Assembly (NCBI RefSeq): GCF_000243695.2
Contig: NZ_AHMN02000010.1
Span: forward strand, 62,001-126,000
Source of the DNA: Leptospira kirschneri serovar Cynopteri str. 3522 CT
Lineage (GTDB): Bacteria > Spirochaetota > Leptospiria > Leptospirales > Leptospiraceae
Length of the DNA stretch: 64,000 bases
Direction: 5' to 3'
Below the pieces are notes generated by a model, which saw only the letters and a program-made list of their open reading frames with translations, had not been told where the DNA came from and made no database searches. Below, one piece after another: positions 17,302-27,169 of this stretch (its first letter is position 1; the number at the start of each line of letters is the position of its first letter). The position numbers and the translations under genes are program-made.

Positions 17302-18600
17302 TTAGAAGGGAAGTTCTCCATTTTGAATTTGAGAATAAAATCTAAGAAAAGTTTGATTTGGTTTTAATTCGTCTTCAGGATCATGTAGACCTTCTCGAAT
17401 TTTTTTTACTAAATACATATCGATTTCTCCTTTGTTTTTCGCTTTAATTTTACCTCTATGATCGCAGATAAAAAAATCTTTAATTTTTTCAAAAGTTTCT
17501 TGGGATATATTTACTTCTCCCGGAATTCCGGAACTTTCCATCCGGCTGGCTGTGTTTACCGAATCTCCCCAAATATCGTATGCGAATTTTTTGGTTCCGA
17601 CCACACCGGCTACTACGGAACCAGTATGAATTCCAAGTCTAAGTTCCCAAAAGGGAAGATGTTTATTTTCTCTTTCCTTTTTTTTGAGACGCATAAATTT
17701 TTGAAATTCAAGACCACATAACACTGCGTCTATGGAATGTGTGTTGTTCGAGATAGGAAGCCCACCTGCGGCCATGTATGAATCTCCTATGGTTTTGATT
17801 TTTTCCATACTGTGTTTTTTAGTTATAAGATCGAACTCTCTAAAAAAAAGATCAAGTTCACTTAACAAAATTTCCGGAGACATAGATTCCGCGATCTTTG
17901 TAAAACCCGCCATATCCGTAAAAAGAACCGTAACACTTTCGTAACGAATCGGAACCACAAAATCATTTTTTTTCAATTCCTCTGCGACAGATTCGGGAAG
18001 AATATTCAATAAAAGAGAATCCGATTTTTTTCTTTCTATATTCAAATTTCTAGTAAGAATAAAAATTAAAAGTCCTGTTAAGATTTGAACAAATAAGTAA
18101 TTACCACCCGCGTCCAGATAACGTTCCGTATCATTGGAATATGATTTAACTAAATCTCTATGAAAAAATTCGATACCGTATAAAAGCGCGGTTGAGGCGG
18201 CGTAAATCAAATAAACGAGCCAAACGTTATGCCTTCTAAGTAGTATGGTTGCAATTACAAGAGCGGGAATAAAGTAATAATGATTACCACCTACAGGACC
18301 GCCGTTAAAAAACCACATCCAAGAAAGATAAATCAAAATGATAAGATTAAATGGCCAAAACAGAGAATGATAGATACTTTTTGTTCTGGAAATAAAATAC
18401 ATACCTATCAGTAAAATTCCGGAGATAAAGTTAAGAAGAAAAATCGCTAAAAAGTTTTCTAGATAAAAAGAAGAAAACGCGCCAAAAATGTTCAAGATTC
18501 CGTTCACAAAGGAGACCGTATTGAAGAGTCTGTGTTCGAGTGAATTTTTTTTAGGATCGCCGAACAAAAAATAGACGATTTTAAGGACTGTATCGGTCAC
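17302..18600 (-). CDS. membrane class III adenylate cyclase
   Basis: A 432-residue protein with about six membrane helices in residues 1-190, then a cyclase catalytic domain (about 215-395). Metal-binding Asp residues are in VLFTDMAGFTK and KTIGDSYMAAGG; Lys in MEKIKTIGD and Asp in FAYDIWGDSVN are the adenine-selecting pair, and NTASRM supplies the transition-state Asn and Arg. All catalytic residues appear present, so it should make cAMP from ATP at the inner membrane. Start is GTG at 18600 with AGAGG nearby. Pathogenic leptospires have many such cyclases; the signal sensed by this one is unknown. Confidence 0.92.
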   Translation of the reverse strand: MTDTVLKIVYFLFGDPKKNSLEHRLFNTVSFVNGILNIFGAFSSFYLENFLAIFLLNFISGILLIGMYFISRTKSIYHSLFWPFNLIILIYLSWMWFFNGGPVGGNHYYFIPALVIATILLRRHNVWLVYLIYAASTALLYGIEFFHRDLVKSYSNDTERYLDAGGNYLFVQILTGLLIFILTRNLNIERKKSDSLLLNILPESVAEELKKNDFVVPIRYESVTVLFTDMAGFTKIAESMSPEILLSELDLFFREFDLITKKHSMEKIKTIGDSYMAAGGLPISNNTHSIDAVLCGLEFQKFMRLKKKERENKHLPFWELRLGIHTGSVVAGVVGTKKFAYDIWGDSVNTASRMESSGIPGEVNISQETFEKIKDFFICDHRGKIKAKNKGEIDMYLVKKIREGLHDPEDELKPNQTFLRFYSQIQNGELPF

Positions 18601-19218
18601 GTTTTTTACCTCTTTTAACTACAGTTTTAATTTCATATTCATTTATAAGTATTTTAGAATATTTAAATTTTATACTATTTAAAAGTGATTCTAATAATTT
18701 TTTTAGTCTAAAATAATTTATCATCGGTTTAGAGTCTAAAAACAGGATCTACTGTTTAAAAACGCTCTCATTTTTGTAATAGTTCCTACAAATTATGTCT
18801 AATTATACAACCTATCGACTTTTGAGCCATTTTGCTGTCGTCAGAAATTGTAATAGTTCCCACATTTTTCAGTAAAGTTCTGATTTCTACCACGATAAAA
18901 ACATTATAAAATTTCCAAAATTCTATTTTAGAATCAGTCAATTTTTTGTAACTACTCAGAATCATATAACAGAACCCCATTTTTTTGCACCAAAACAGAA
19001 CTTTGTGATAAGAAATACTAAATTTTATCTATATTAATAAATTATAAATTAATTTATAGAAATAATTAAAAACGATTGAGTTGGTAATGTAAATTGAATT
19101 TAATATTTTTATTAAAAAAATTATAATATACTAAATATATATTATACAAATAAAAAAACAGAAACAATCCAAATCGATTTCAGAAAAGATCCAAATATAT
19201 AAAAGATATTCTAGAAAA
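18601..19218. other. non-coding gap with two short palindromic repeats
   Basis: No gene is supported. It contains two copies of the TGTGGGAACT-family palindrome and very AT-rich DNA, including TATA-like runs around 19080-19160. Confidence 0.5.
18775..18864. repeat. two TGTGGGAACT-family palindromes
   Basis: Copies at 18775-18790 (TGTAATAGTTCCTACA) and 18849-18864 (TGTAATAGTTCCCACA), both in the same orientation, about 74 bp apart. Confidence 0.6.
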
Positions 19219-20304
19219 TCAATCCGATCGAATATTAACTTTGCGATTTCCTCCGTAAAAATAAAAAATCGCCTTAGAAATTTCAATCAGACTTGCTTTT
19301 GGAACTCCAAGGTTGTTATTTTCAAAACCGATTTGAAAAAGTAGATTCCATTGATTAAAAAGAATTTTGTACATTTTCCAGATAGAAAAATTCGGATCAT
19401 AAAGATTTGTAGATTCAGAAGTGATTCCGTTTAGTTCCACGATCGAAAAATCTTTTCCGCATTTTAACTTTTCATCTGACTTATAACGAACGTCGTATCG
19501 ACCAAAAAAGAATCCGGAAAAAGTTTTTGAAATTTTGTCTATTTTTTTAGAAAGTTCTTCGGTGATTAAATAACTACCATCCGTAAAAAGGGTTCCTTGG
19601 GAATGATTTCCGGCTTCGGCTAATCTTTTTATTTCACCTTTCGAAAGGACCCTATCCCATTCTTTAAAAAACCTTTCTTGAAAAATCTTCCACTGAAATT
19701 GAAATCTAGGATGACGTATAATCAAATTTTCTAAAGTGTCGATCCCGTTTCCCTTTAAAATAGGAAATGTTTTTTTAGTGATCGATAAAATTCTACCATG
19801 GGTTTCGTAAGGAAAACGATAATAGAAAATCCCTGCTTCTTTCGGACCGGGGTGATATTCCTGAACGATCAGATCCACGTTGGTATTATTCCAATATTCA
19901 AAAACTTCGTTTTTATTTTTTACTAATCGAATTCCAGAGCCTCTTTGACCAGCGTCTGGTTTTAGTATATAAGGAAATTTGAATTTATTTTTCAAGATAA
20001 TCTTATAAACTAAATCGAACCTACTTTCTGCTCTGGATAATTTTAAAAATTTTAAACTATGTTTGGAATTTAAATTATTAAAAATTTGTTCTTTAGATTC
20101 TCCCACTAAACCACCCAAAGGAATTCCCGGATTGGCGGCACAGATTGTTCCCAATCCTTTGTAACGAATTGTTAAAAAAAATACATAAGGAACAAGAGGA
20201 GAATAAAAAATCCAGGAAGGCCAAAATTCAGGTCGGATTAATTTTTTAAAACGAATTTTCCAAAGAATTATTTTACGGCTCATAGAATGATAGAAACGTT
20301 TCAT
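19219..20304 (-). CDS. ATP-grasp domain protein
   Basis: A 361-residue protein with an ATP-grasp fold: a lysine-bearing FPYILKPDAGQRGSGIRLVKN (ATP-binding loop), IVQEYHPGPKEAGIFYYR, and a late FSIVELNGITSESTNLYDPN, matching the metal-binding Glu/Asn of the fold. Such enzymes join a carboxylate to an amine or thiol through an acyl-phosphate. Before the fold there is a basic N-terminus and a hydrophobic stretch (WPSWIFYSPLVPYVFFLTI), suggesting membrane association. The substrate is not apparent; D-Ala ligases and cell-surface ligases share this fold. ATG 20304 was used; the next ATG is seven codons on. Confidence 0.8.
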   Translation of the reverse strand: MKRFYHSMSRKIILWKIRFKKLIRPEFWPSWIFYSPLVPYVFFLTIRYKGLGTICAANPGIPLGGLVGESKEQIFNNLNSKHSLKFLKLSRAESRFDLVYKIILKNKFKFPYILKPDAGQRGSGIRLVKNKNEVFEYWNNTNVDLIVQEYHPGPKEAGIFYYRFPYETHGRILSITKKTFPILKGNGIDTLENLIIRHPRFQFQWKIFQERFFKEWDRVLSKGEIKRLAEAGNHSQGTLFTDGSYLITEELSKKIDKISKTFSGFFFGRYDVRYKSDEKLKCGKDFSIVELNGITSESTNLYDPNFSIWKMYKILFNQWNLLFQIGFENNNLGVPKASLIEISKAIFYFYGGNRKVNIRSD

Positions 20305-20414
20305 AAAAAATTAAAATTTGCAGATTTTAGGGTTACGTATCAAAAATTTTTAATATACATGTCAAAAAAGAATTTATCTTAAAAAGTTAAACTTTTTTTA
20401 AAAAAAACTAACTT

Positions 20415-20939
20415 CTATGAATCCGAATTTTGATTTTGAGACCGGAATTGAATAGTTGATAATGCTAAACCAAATTCTTCTGGAAAAGAAACGTTGTGTA
20501 AAAAACATTCTGCGTAAAGTTTAATGATCGCCATATGATGAATCGTATGATCTTGGACATATAAAAATTCTCGTTTAACATTAGTTATAGTTTTCTCTTC
20601 GAGACCTTTGTGTGGATCGACCAAATATGTAAGTTTTAATTCTTTGTTTACGGTGATGGATTCTAATTTACCTAATAGTTCAAAAATTTTATCTCTAGCG
20701 GCCAGAGGAGAATTTTCATAAAGAGGATCTCGTTTTCTTTGATCGTAAGATATGTTTAAAGTTTCTATACCTAGGATTAAATTTTCTAAAATTTCAATAC
20801 AGTGTCGAACGTGTTTTCCAACACTTAAATCCGAAAGTTGAGAAATATTTTTAGAATATTCTTTTTCTTCAATAGAGGAAAGAAGATCGGTCAATTGGTG
20901 GAAAGTATATTGTATATTTTTGAATTGAACGGATAACAT
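20415..20939 (-). CDS. DinB-fold protein
   Basis: A 174-residue four-helix protein of the DinB/YfiT superfamily. The metal-ligand pattern is seen as SVGKHVRHCIEIL near residue 45 and VQDHTIHHMAIIKLY near residue 128, giving the usual three-His site. Members include thiol-dependent transferases, but most are of unknown function. A TTG lies one codon before the ATG used here. It stands alone, transcribed in the same direction as the ATP-grasp gene 110 bases away. Confidence 0.8.
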   Translation of the reverse strand: MLSVQFKNIQYTFHQLTDLLSSIEEKEYSKNISQLSDLSVGKHVRHCIEILENLILGIETLNISYDQRKRDPLYENSPLAARDKIFELLGKLESITVNKELKLTYLVDPHKGLEEKTITNVKREFLYVQDHTIHHMAIIKLYAECFLHNVSFPEEFGLALSTIQFRSQNQNSDS

Positions 20940-21887
20940 CAAGTAGATCTTCGAAAAGTAAAGATTAAAGTTACAGAATACGAAATAATTTTAAAAAATT
21001 AAACCGAATGTTTAGACCGGAAAAACGATCTGAAATGCGAGGTTGACTTAAATACTATGGTATTACTTTTGATTGCTGGCGGTAATCGTTTGTAGAAAAG
21101 AAGTTTTTAACCCTAAGCCAAGGCGAATAAACGTAGTTATACGAATCGATTCCGTTGTTACAAAGACGCATAATAATACTGAAAATGAATGGCGAATTTT
21201 ACGAAAATGTAAAATTTCTTACAGATTATACTATTTTGAAACATACAGCTTTTTTGAGAAAAATCCTACAGTATCAAGTCTTGAAATAAACTATCGTATT
21301 ATTTTCATATGTTTTTGTAGTAATGCTCGAAGTTATATAATAAAGCACCTATATTGACGATCGATTAGTATATTCAATATTTATAAAATTATGATCTATA
21401 TTGAGAAAAATACGTAAAAATTTATAGGTCAGAATTCAGCTATAATTCAAATTTAAGTCTAAAATAAACAAATTATCATCTGCCTTGATTAAAATACTTT
21501 GATCCATGAAAAGTATTGTTTCATTGAGAATAGAAAAGAAAGATAAAAGTGATTAAGAATTTTTTAACAATTCCAACTAGTTTCTCTTTATTACTCAAAA
21601 CTATAAAGCCGAATACCTAATGTTTGCATTGGAATAGGAGCTTGAGATAAAAATTTAACATACTCTATATTTATAGAGATCGGTAAGTTTGTTTGTGGAA
21701 GAAGCGACTTAGGCTGGATTCTCTGATAAAAATATATTTATTTCATGTGTTAAGTTGTGTGTTTATTTAGGAAAATTTTTATAAAATCGATTTTTAACTT
21801 TTATGATAGTCGCAAAGCGATGATTAGACGCGAAGATTCGAATTTTGTAAAGACAGACCAGTAATTTAAAAAAAGAGGATTTGAAAA
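20940..21887. other. non-coding gap upstream of the VM toxin gene
   Basis: The 94-codon frame at 21073-21357 lacks a ribosome binding site and looks random. A degraded copy of element A is at 21590-21685. The VM toxin promoter should lie in the last ~200 bases; AAAAGAGGA at about 21869-21878 is a good ribosome binding site for the ATG at 21888. Confidence 0.5.
21590..21685 (-). repeat. MITE-like element A, degraded copy
   Basis: Reads TTACTCAAAACTATAAAG at the left and ATTTATAGAGATCGGTAAG at the right, the reverse orientation of the copies at 15682 and 27066, with several changes inside. Confidence 0.5.
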
Positions 21888-23804
21888 ATGCAAAATTGGA
21901 AGAAAATTTTTATAGTGGTTCTGTTAATCTCTATCATGATTTACTTGGAGTATGAAATGGATCATACACTTGTACATGCGTCTTCTTCCTCAAAGACCGT
22001 TGACTCGATCATTCAAAAACCTACCGATCCACCAAAAGATAAACCAATCAAAGTCAATGTAAGTGGCGGAGGAACATTTTGTTATGGTCCTACTTTTAGC
22101 GGCGGTGAAAGTTACATCGTAATTGAACAGTGTTGGCAAATGCACGTTATGAGTGCAAGATACGACGTGTTCCAAAGAATTTCGTATAACGTCAATAATA
22201 CGTGGTTATGTATCACTGCACCGGAGACAGTCATTAGAGGGGAAGAAAACTGGGACTATGTACATCTCAGACCTTGTACAACCAACGATCCTCTGCAAAG
22301 ATGGATCGTAAAAGACAACTCGTTTTGGACTGCAGATGAGCGTTATCGATTGAAAGATACAAATTGGTATGCCTATATATCAAGAAATTCTAAAGATACA
22401 TACAACCATACATTAGATTCTTCCATGAAAGATTGGATTCAAACAATAGCCACTCCTGGAAATATCAGCGTTCAAACTTCTATCGCTTGGGATTTGCAAA
22501 CTACCGAGGGAAATGAACGTTATTTTATTCGCCGAGGAGGTTCGGATAAAAATACAACTCCTCTCTACTACAATCCAGAAAGTGGACATTTCGCTCAGTA
22601 TGACCCGGTGAGTAGTTCTCTCTATTGTATGTATTCTAACGTGGGTAAATCGAATTGGGATTGGGTGACTTGGGCATCGTGTAGTGACGCAGCGATCAGT
22701 AAAGAGAATCCAACTTTTTGGAACGTCTCTTTTCAAACCGAAGAAGGGGGAATCATCACGGATTACAAGGGCAATTTACTCAGAGTAACCAGATATGGAA
22801 GCAATTGGGGAGTTGCCTATGCAGCTAAACCTTCTTATTTAGATAAGGATACCACCAATAGTCCCACTTCTTTGTTTGTAGTTGATAAAAGTTTACTGGA
22901 TTGGACACGTTATACGTCATCTAATCTTGGAAAGACAGATCAGTATTGTCCAGCTGGTAATCACGAAAGTATTCTACATAAAAGAGTCAAAAGAACCTTA
23001 CCACCCGACTTTCAATTGACCGAGGAATGGATTCAAAGACTTTATGAAATCACTAGGTCAACTACAGATCCTGGAACGATACGTGGGATATGTGGTATTT
23101 GTCTGATTCAAAGTTTTCAGATGATGGCAGAACTACAAGAGTATCATTCTCAAGGGCCTCTACAAAGTGGAGGTTATTTCTTCGATACGGCTCCTAATAC
23201 GGATCCATTTATATCATTTAGACAACGTTATCCGTTATTGGACATGTTACTGGCGGATGTACCTACAGTATATGGTCCGGTCGATGACTCAAGCAGAATG
23301 TTGACATACGTGTCTGCTCAGAACATCTTGCCACAGTATCAATGGATACTCTCTCGTGAATTTGGCACTCAGTCTGAAATACGATCCCATATAAGATCAC
23401 TCATCAATTCTCCACCTGGAAGCGTTTGGTTGGCGGTGATGATACAAATGCGTCCAGATAGAACTCCGGCGGGGCACGCGGTTCCAATACTTAGGACTTC
23501 TCAGGGATTAGTAGTAATTCCAACGAGATGGCCTTCGACACCATTTGACGTCTATAGACAAGTTTTAACACCAACCACGGACGTATCTCAGGTAGTTCGT
23601 AATCTTTTGTCAAGACCAGATAGAACTATAGAAAGACTTACGACGATACAGTTAGGAGAGTATTACCGCAATACTTTTGACTTTGTAATCTCTAATCGTA
23701 ATTGTACAGGAGAAGGAGAGGACAGAAGAGGTACGGGACAATATCCAACAAGTACATCCGTAAATCAGTGTTCAAGAAGAAATGGAAGATGCGCACTGCA
23801 GTAA
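21888..23804 (+). CDS. virulence-modifying (VM) protein, DUF1561/PF07598 family
   Basis: A 638-residue secreted toxin of the expanded PF07598 family of pathogenic Leptospira. Residues 1-30 form a signal peptide or anchor ([19 protein letters not shown]). Two ricin-B-lectin-like regions follow, about 60-200 (with [12 protein letters not shown]) and 215-350 ([20 protein letters not shown]), which should bind host glycans. From about 365 the C-terminal toxin part starts ([38 protein letters not shown]). Published work on family members describes cytotoxic and nuclease-like activity; that is family knowledge, not seen here. Full length for the family and apparently intact. It is flanked on both sides by repeat-rich DNA, which fits spread of the family by transposition or recombination. 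Confidence 0.92.
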   Translation: MQNWKKIFIVVLLISIMIYLEYEMDHTLVHASSSSKTVDSIIQKPTDPPKDKPIKVNVSGGGTFCYGPTFSGGESYIVIEQCWQMHVMSARYDVFQRISYNVNNTWLCITAPETVIRGEENWDYVHLRPCTTNDPLQRWIVKDNSFWTADERYRLKDTNWYAYISRNSKDTYNHTLDSSMKDWIQTIATPGNISVQTSIAWDLQTTEGNERYFIRRGGSDKNTTPLYYNPESGHFAQYDPVSSSLYCMYSNVGKSNWDWVTWASCSDAAISKENPTFWNVSFQTEEGGIITDYKGNLLRVTRYGSNWGVAYAAKPSYLDKDTTNSPTSLFVVDKSLLDWTRYTSSNLGKTDQYCPAGNHESILHKRVKRTLPPDFQLTEEWIQRLYEITRSTTDPGTIRGICGICLIQSFQMMAELQEYHSQGPLQSGGYFFDTAPNTDPFISFRQRYPLLDMLLADVPTVYGPVDDSSRMLTYVSAQNILPQYQWILSREFGTQSEIRSHIRSLINSPPGSVWLAVMIQMRPDRTPAGHAVPILRTSQGLVVIPTRWPSTPFDVYRQVLTPTTDVSQVVRNLLSRPDRTIERLTTIQLGEYYRNTFDFVISNRNCTGEGEDRRGTGQYPTSTSVNQCSRRNGRCALQ

Positions 23805-23851
23805 GAAAAATAAAGAACGATCTTCTTGAATAACGTGAATTCAGAGAAAGA

Positions 23852-24000
23852 AAACTGGGGCGAATCCGGCGTTGCCGGACCGCGCTTTCAGCTCCAGTTA
23901 ATAAATTGCATAAAAGAAACTTAATATAATGTTTCGTTTTAAGTTACAATTTATTAACTACGCTTCAATCGCTTTCGCATCGGTTATGCCGGACTTACTT
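23852..24000. repeat. composite element C with a 12-bp inverted repeat
   Basis: Begins GGGGCGAATCCGGC, holds GTTAATAAATTG (23897-23908) paired with CAATTTATTAAC (23947-23958), and ends CATCGGTTATGCCGGACTTA. The same plan occurs at 28808-28972. Confidence 0.6.
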
Positions 24001-24223
24001 GAAATATCATAAAAAAAGAGTCGTTAGTCATAAATAGATAAAAATTTTGTAAAGCGCAAAAATTGAGGATGTCCTTGAATTTTTACTGATTTCTATTATA
24101 GAATAGCAACATAAAAATTATGAAACAAATAAAGTTTAGTTGTATATTAGATTTTTATGGTAATTTAATTTTAAGATTTTATAAAGGTTATTTTAGAAAA
24201 TTTTTCGTTCAATTAAAGAATGG

Positions 24224-24316
24224 ATTAAATTTGTAGAAAAATGAATCCTCCATTGATTTGAAATGGACAATTGAAGCAGTTTGTTAAACTACACTATGGA
24301 TTTTTCAACAACTCTA
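24224..24316 (+). repeat. MITE-like element B, degraded copy
   Basis: The right end ATTTTTCAACAACTCTA is intact (24300-24316); the left end is worn (TTTGTAGAAAAATGAATCC). The interior matches the copies at 27170, 39564 and 62500. Confidence 0.6.
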
Positions 24317-24339
24317 TTGTAGAAAGATTAGTTTTTTAT

Positions 24340-24427
24340 TACTCAGAATTATAAAATAAAGTCCCCAGTATTTTGCATTGAAACAGTGTTTTGCGATAAA
24401 AATTAACGGTAATCAATTTGATAGGCA
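24340..24427 (-). repeat. MITE-like element A, copy next to element B
   Basis: Begins TACTCAGAATTATAAAATAA and includes TGTTTTGCGATAAAAATTAA; the right end is degraded. It starts 23 bases after element B. Confidence 0.55.
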
Positions 24428-24620
24428 CCAGTTAAAATGAATCAATAAAACCGTTTCGTTAATCGTAGATATGGAACTTTCATAGTCATTCGTGAAATTT
24501 ATCTGGAAAATACTTTATCTTTGTTTAAAATGCCGATTTCAATTGTTTTAAGATGTAGTTGGATAACTTCTAGTTTAACATGAGTAGGGCGTTAAAAAAT
24601 GAGAACGAATTTTCTAAAAG

Positions 24621-24679
24621 TGGTAGTTCCCACAGTTTAGTATTTACGGTAATTTCAAGGTTTTGTAAGAGTTCCCACA
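24621..24679. repeat. two TGTGGGAACT-family palindromes
   Basis: TGGTAGTTCCCACA at 24621-24634 and TGTAAGAGTTCCCACA at 24664-24679, same orientation. Confidence 0.6.
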
Positions 24680-24734
24680 TCTATTTTTTCGCGGTAAAAC
24701 AAAATTTTAGAGAACAGATTCCTTATACCGAACT

Positions 24735-25119
24735 CACGTTAGTTTAACGTGAGCAGGGCATAATGCGAAAGGGATCGATGAATGAACTAAAGCACAACGC
24801 TTCCTCAAACTCAATGCATCGCTCCCTGAATGCCGATCCTTAGAGAGGCATTCAGGGAGCTTCATGGTCGTTCGAAGTAACTCAGCGTCTCACTCCCCAT
24901 GGGTCGTTCGACAGGTCACGTTTGAAACTCAGCAAAACGCTTTCCTAAGGGTCGCGTTGGAAACTCAGCGTCTCGCTTCTACGGTCGCTCGACAGGATCA
25001 AGTTATTGGTATTTTATAAAAATTGAATTTGGTTCTGAAATTTTACAATAACTTGACCAGAGCTAAGAGCCCGGTCGGCTGCCTATGGCAGCCGGATTCG
25101 CCCGTTTTTTTTACGTCTT
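24735..25119. repeat. long composite element C block with strong hairpins
   Basis: Starts with the palindrome CTCACGTTAgtTTAACGTGAG, then GCGAAAGGGATCGATG. A perfect 14-bp inverted repeat lies at 24821-24834 and 24847-24860 (GCTCCCTGAATGCC / GGCATTCAGGGAGC, 12-base loop). Further on, 24998-25008 and 25046-25056 pair (TCAAGTTATTG), and CGGCTGCC tat GGCAGCCG at 25076-25094 is followed within 14 bases by T8, a possible + strand terminator. The blocks ACTCAGCGTCTCGCTTCTAC and CTCGACAG recur inside it. Confidence 0.65.
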
Positions 25120-25121
25120 GC

Positions 25122-26069
25122 TCACGTCTCAACTACATTGAGAATTTGTTCTCCTAGATCAATTCTGCGATCCACACTACGAATTGTGGAGCGGATCACG
25201 TCTCCAGGGCGTAAGTATTGAATTCTTTTTTCTTGTCCTTTGATAAAAAGATTCCATTTCACTTTTTCGGGTAAAATACTTGCAATTTTTTGAATGAGTT
25301 TTCCGGGGGCTCTTAGCGCACATCCAGAAGGAGTTCCGGTCAACAATACGTCTCCTGGAGATATATTACAAAATTGTGATAATTCTAAAATACTTTCCGA
25401 AGGTTTAAAAACTAAATTGGAAGCGGAATCCTTTTGTCTAATTTGGCCGTTTACAAGAAGGGTCAATTCCAAAGAATCTAAAAGATCAAAATCTCCCGGA
25501 TCTAAAACAGAAAGGTAAGGGCCTGCAGGGCAAAAGGTTCGATACGATTTACCTTTGTACCATTGCATTTGAGTAAGTTGAACGTCTCTAGCAGAAACGT
25601 CGTTTGCCATAAAGAAAGCCGCGACGTATTCTCTAATACTTTCAGAATTTAGTTTTAAAGTGGTATCGAAAGATTTTCCGAAAACAAAACCGAGTTCAAT
25701 TTCATAATCCAAAAGTTTGACGTGACTAGGTCGGATGATTTCCCCGATTGGAGGAGAAAGTGAAGCGTCTGATTTTGTGAAAAATAAATTATAAGTTTTA
25801 TCGTCCGGATCAAGTCCGGATTCGATCTGATGTTGTCTGTAATTGGCGCCTTGACAAATGATCTGGCAGGGGGAGGTGATAGGGGATAGGACAGAAACTT
25901 CTCGTATTGAAATCGATTTTTGTTTTAGATATTTTTTCTTTTTCTTTAGGAACTCTAAAAAATCCTTCGTAGAAAGATTATCACAGTCCAAAGTTAGAAT
26001 TTTATCTTCTTCGATTTTTCCCCATTGAATCGAATTCTTTTTTTTGAATCGTATATAGTTAGTCGCCAT
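25122..26069 (-). CDS. fumarylacetoacetate hydrolase (FAH) family protein
   Basis: A 315-residue FAH-family enzyme. The fold motifs are [16 protein letters not shown] (metal-binding Glu pair), [19 protein letters not shown] and [16 protein letters not shown], then [12 protein letters not shown] near the C-terminus. Family members act on beta-diketones or 2-oxo acids (hydratase, isomerase, decarboxylase or acylpyruvate hydrolase), using Mg2+. The substrate cannot be told from sequence. No pathway genes are next to it; it is isolated between repeat clusters and the CRISPR array. Confidence 0.88.
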   Translation of the reverse strand: MATNYIRFKKKNSIQWGKIEEDKILTLDCDNLSTKDFLEFLKKKKKYLKQKSISIREVSVLSPITSPCQIICQGANYRQHQIESGLDPDDKTYNLFFTKSDASLSPPIGEIIRPSHVKLLDYEIELGFVFGKSFDTTLKLNSESIREYVAAFFMANDVSARDVQLTQMQWYKGKSYRTFCPAGPYLSVLDPGDFDLLDSLELTLLVNGQIRQKDSASNLVFKPSESILELSQFCNISPGDVLLTGTPSGCALRAPGKLIQKIASILPEKVKWNLFIKGQEKRIQYLRPGDVIRSTIRSVDRRIDLGEQILNVVET

Positions 26070-26469
26070 TCAAAATACCTAAACGTATAATAAGAATTTT
26101 ATAAAAATGCCATATTTGTGATTAATATATTTTTAAAATACAACAATCAGTAAAGAACATATTTAGTTGAACAACATTTTTTATTTGTTTTTATAGAAAA
26201 CCCTATCTTTGCATAAATTAAGCGGTTTTTAGTTTCAGGATATTCTTGACTTTTAAGGGCCGATCCTTTTATGATATAACACTTTTTGCGAACCTGTTTT
26301 TCCCGATCCTTTGCGGTCGGTTCGCGTTTAAACGTTTGGTCTACGTTAGTCGATTTGACGGTTTTACTTAGTATTTGTATGGTATGCTCCGATTCGGTTC
26401 GCAATTATTATGTCTAGAAAGCTCAATAAAGCTTTTTCTAATCCATAAATTTGCACCTTTTCGGCCGCT
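26070..26469. other. non-coding region 5' of the CRISPR array
   Basis: No gene is supported. A minus-strand frame of 85 codons (26147-26404) has no ribosome binding site and no recognised motif. The last part may serve as the array leader, as the array orientation puts the leader on this side. Confidence 0.45.
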
Positions 26470-26720
26470 ATTTCTTTCTCTTATTAAAGAGGAAGTGGAT
26501 TGAAACTAATATCGCATTCATTGCGTTTGCAATATCCGATAATTTCTTTCTCTTATTAAAGAGGAAGTGGATTGAAACACTTGAACTTGTTATACAGTAT
26601 AACAAATAAATGATTTCTTTCTCTTATTAAAGAGGAAGTGGATTGAAACCTTTTTCGTTGCCATATCCTAAATCCATTATCGTATTTCTTTCTCTTATTA
26701 AAGAGGAAGGTTGTCAAAAA
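26470..26720 (+). CRISPR. mini CRISPR array: three full repeats, one degenerate, three spacers
   Basis: Identical 37-bp repeats at 26470-26506, 26542-26578 and 26613-26649 begin ATTTCTTTCTCTTATTAAAG and end GGAAGTGGATTGAAAC. A fourth copy starts at 26684 and matches for 26 bases, then degenerates. Spacers are 35, 34 and 34 bp. The repeat folds as CTTTCTCTT-ATTA-AAGAGGAAG, and the ATTGAAAC end is the usual 5' handle of type I-B/III systems, so transcription should run left to right and the worn repeat is the trailer end. No cas gene lies in this window, so the array depends on cas genes elsewhere or is an orphan. Confidence 0.93.
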
Positions 26721-26921
26721 AACGATTTATTTAAAAAAAAATTTTATTTTAGGTTTTAAGGCGACCTCTTTATAAAAGTTTTCTCTTAAAGAGAAATCCT
26801 AGATATTCAATTATAAAATTCTAATTCATATAACGTGATTTAAATTCTAGATATTTATTTTATAAAACTGAATTTCTTCGTAAAAAATTGCGAGAGAACG
26901 ATTTAAGCTCTACTGAAAAAA

Positions 26922-27015
26922 TGTAGGAACTACTACATTTTATAGATTGAATAAACCATTGTTAAACTTTACAACAAAGTGTGACTATGAGAGGTAGTTT
27001 GTGGGAACTCATACA
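26922..27015. repeat. two TGTGGGAACT-family palindromes
   Basis: TGTAGGAACTACTACA at 26922-26937 and TGTGGGAACTCATACA at 27000-27015. Confidence 0.6.
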
Positions 27016-27065
27016 ATCTGATTGCTGTGATGTAGGTTTATTTCAAGCAAGGAATTTGGTTCTAC

Positions 27066-27157
27066 TACTGATCTCTATAAAATTGAGTACCGTTAATTTT
27101 ATCGCAAAACACTGATTGCATGCAAAATATTAGGTACTTTATTGATAGTTATGAGTG
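27066..27157 (+). repeat. MITE-like element A, best-preserved copy
   Basis: Begins TACTGATCTCTATAAAATTG and ends GATAGTTATGAGTGA. Inverted ends are imperfect. It ends 12 bases before an intact element B. Confidence 0.7.
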
Positions 27158-27169
27158 ATAATTATATAA

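Larger units (their letters stand above)
23805..25121. other. repeat cluster between the VM toxin and FAH genes
   Basis: No gene is supported in 1.3 kb. In order: composite element C (23852-24000), degraded element B (24224-24316), element A (24340-24427), two short palindromes (24621-24679), then a long composite block (24735-25119) with several GC-rich hairpins. Confidence 0.6.

Noticed and set aside
21073..21357. 94-codon + frame upstream of the VM gene
   Set aside because: Residue make-up looks random and no start signal is present.
26147..26404. 85-codon minus frame before the CRISPR array
   Set aside because: No family, no ribosome binding site; kept only as a note in the gap entry.
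26507..26683. Self-targeting CRISPR spacers against the tail operon
   Set aside because: No match to the tail genes could be found by eye; a computed search would be needed to exclude mismatched targets.
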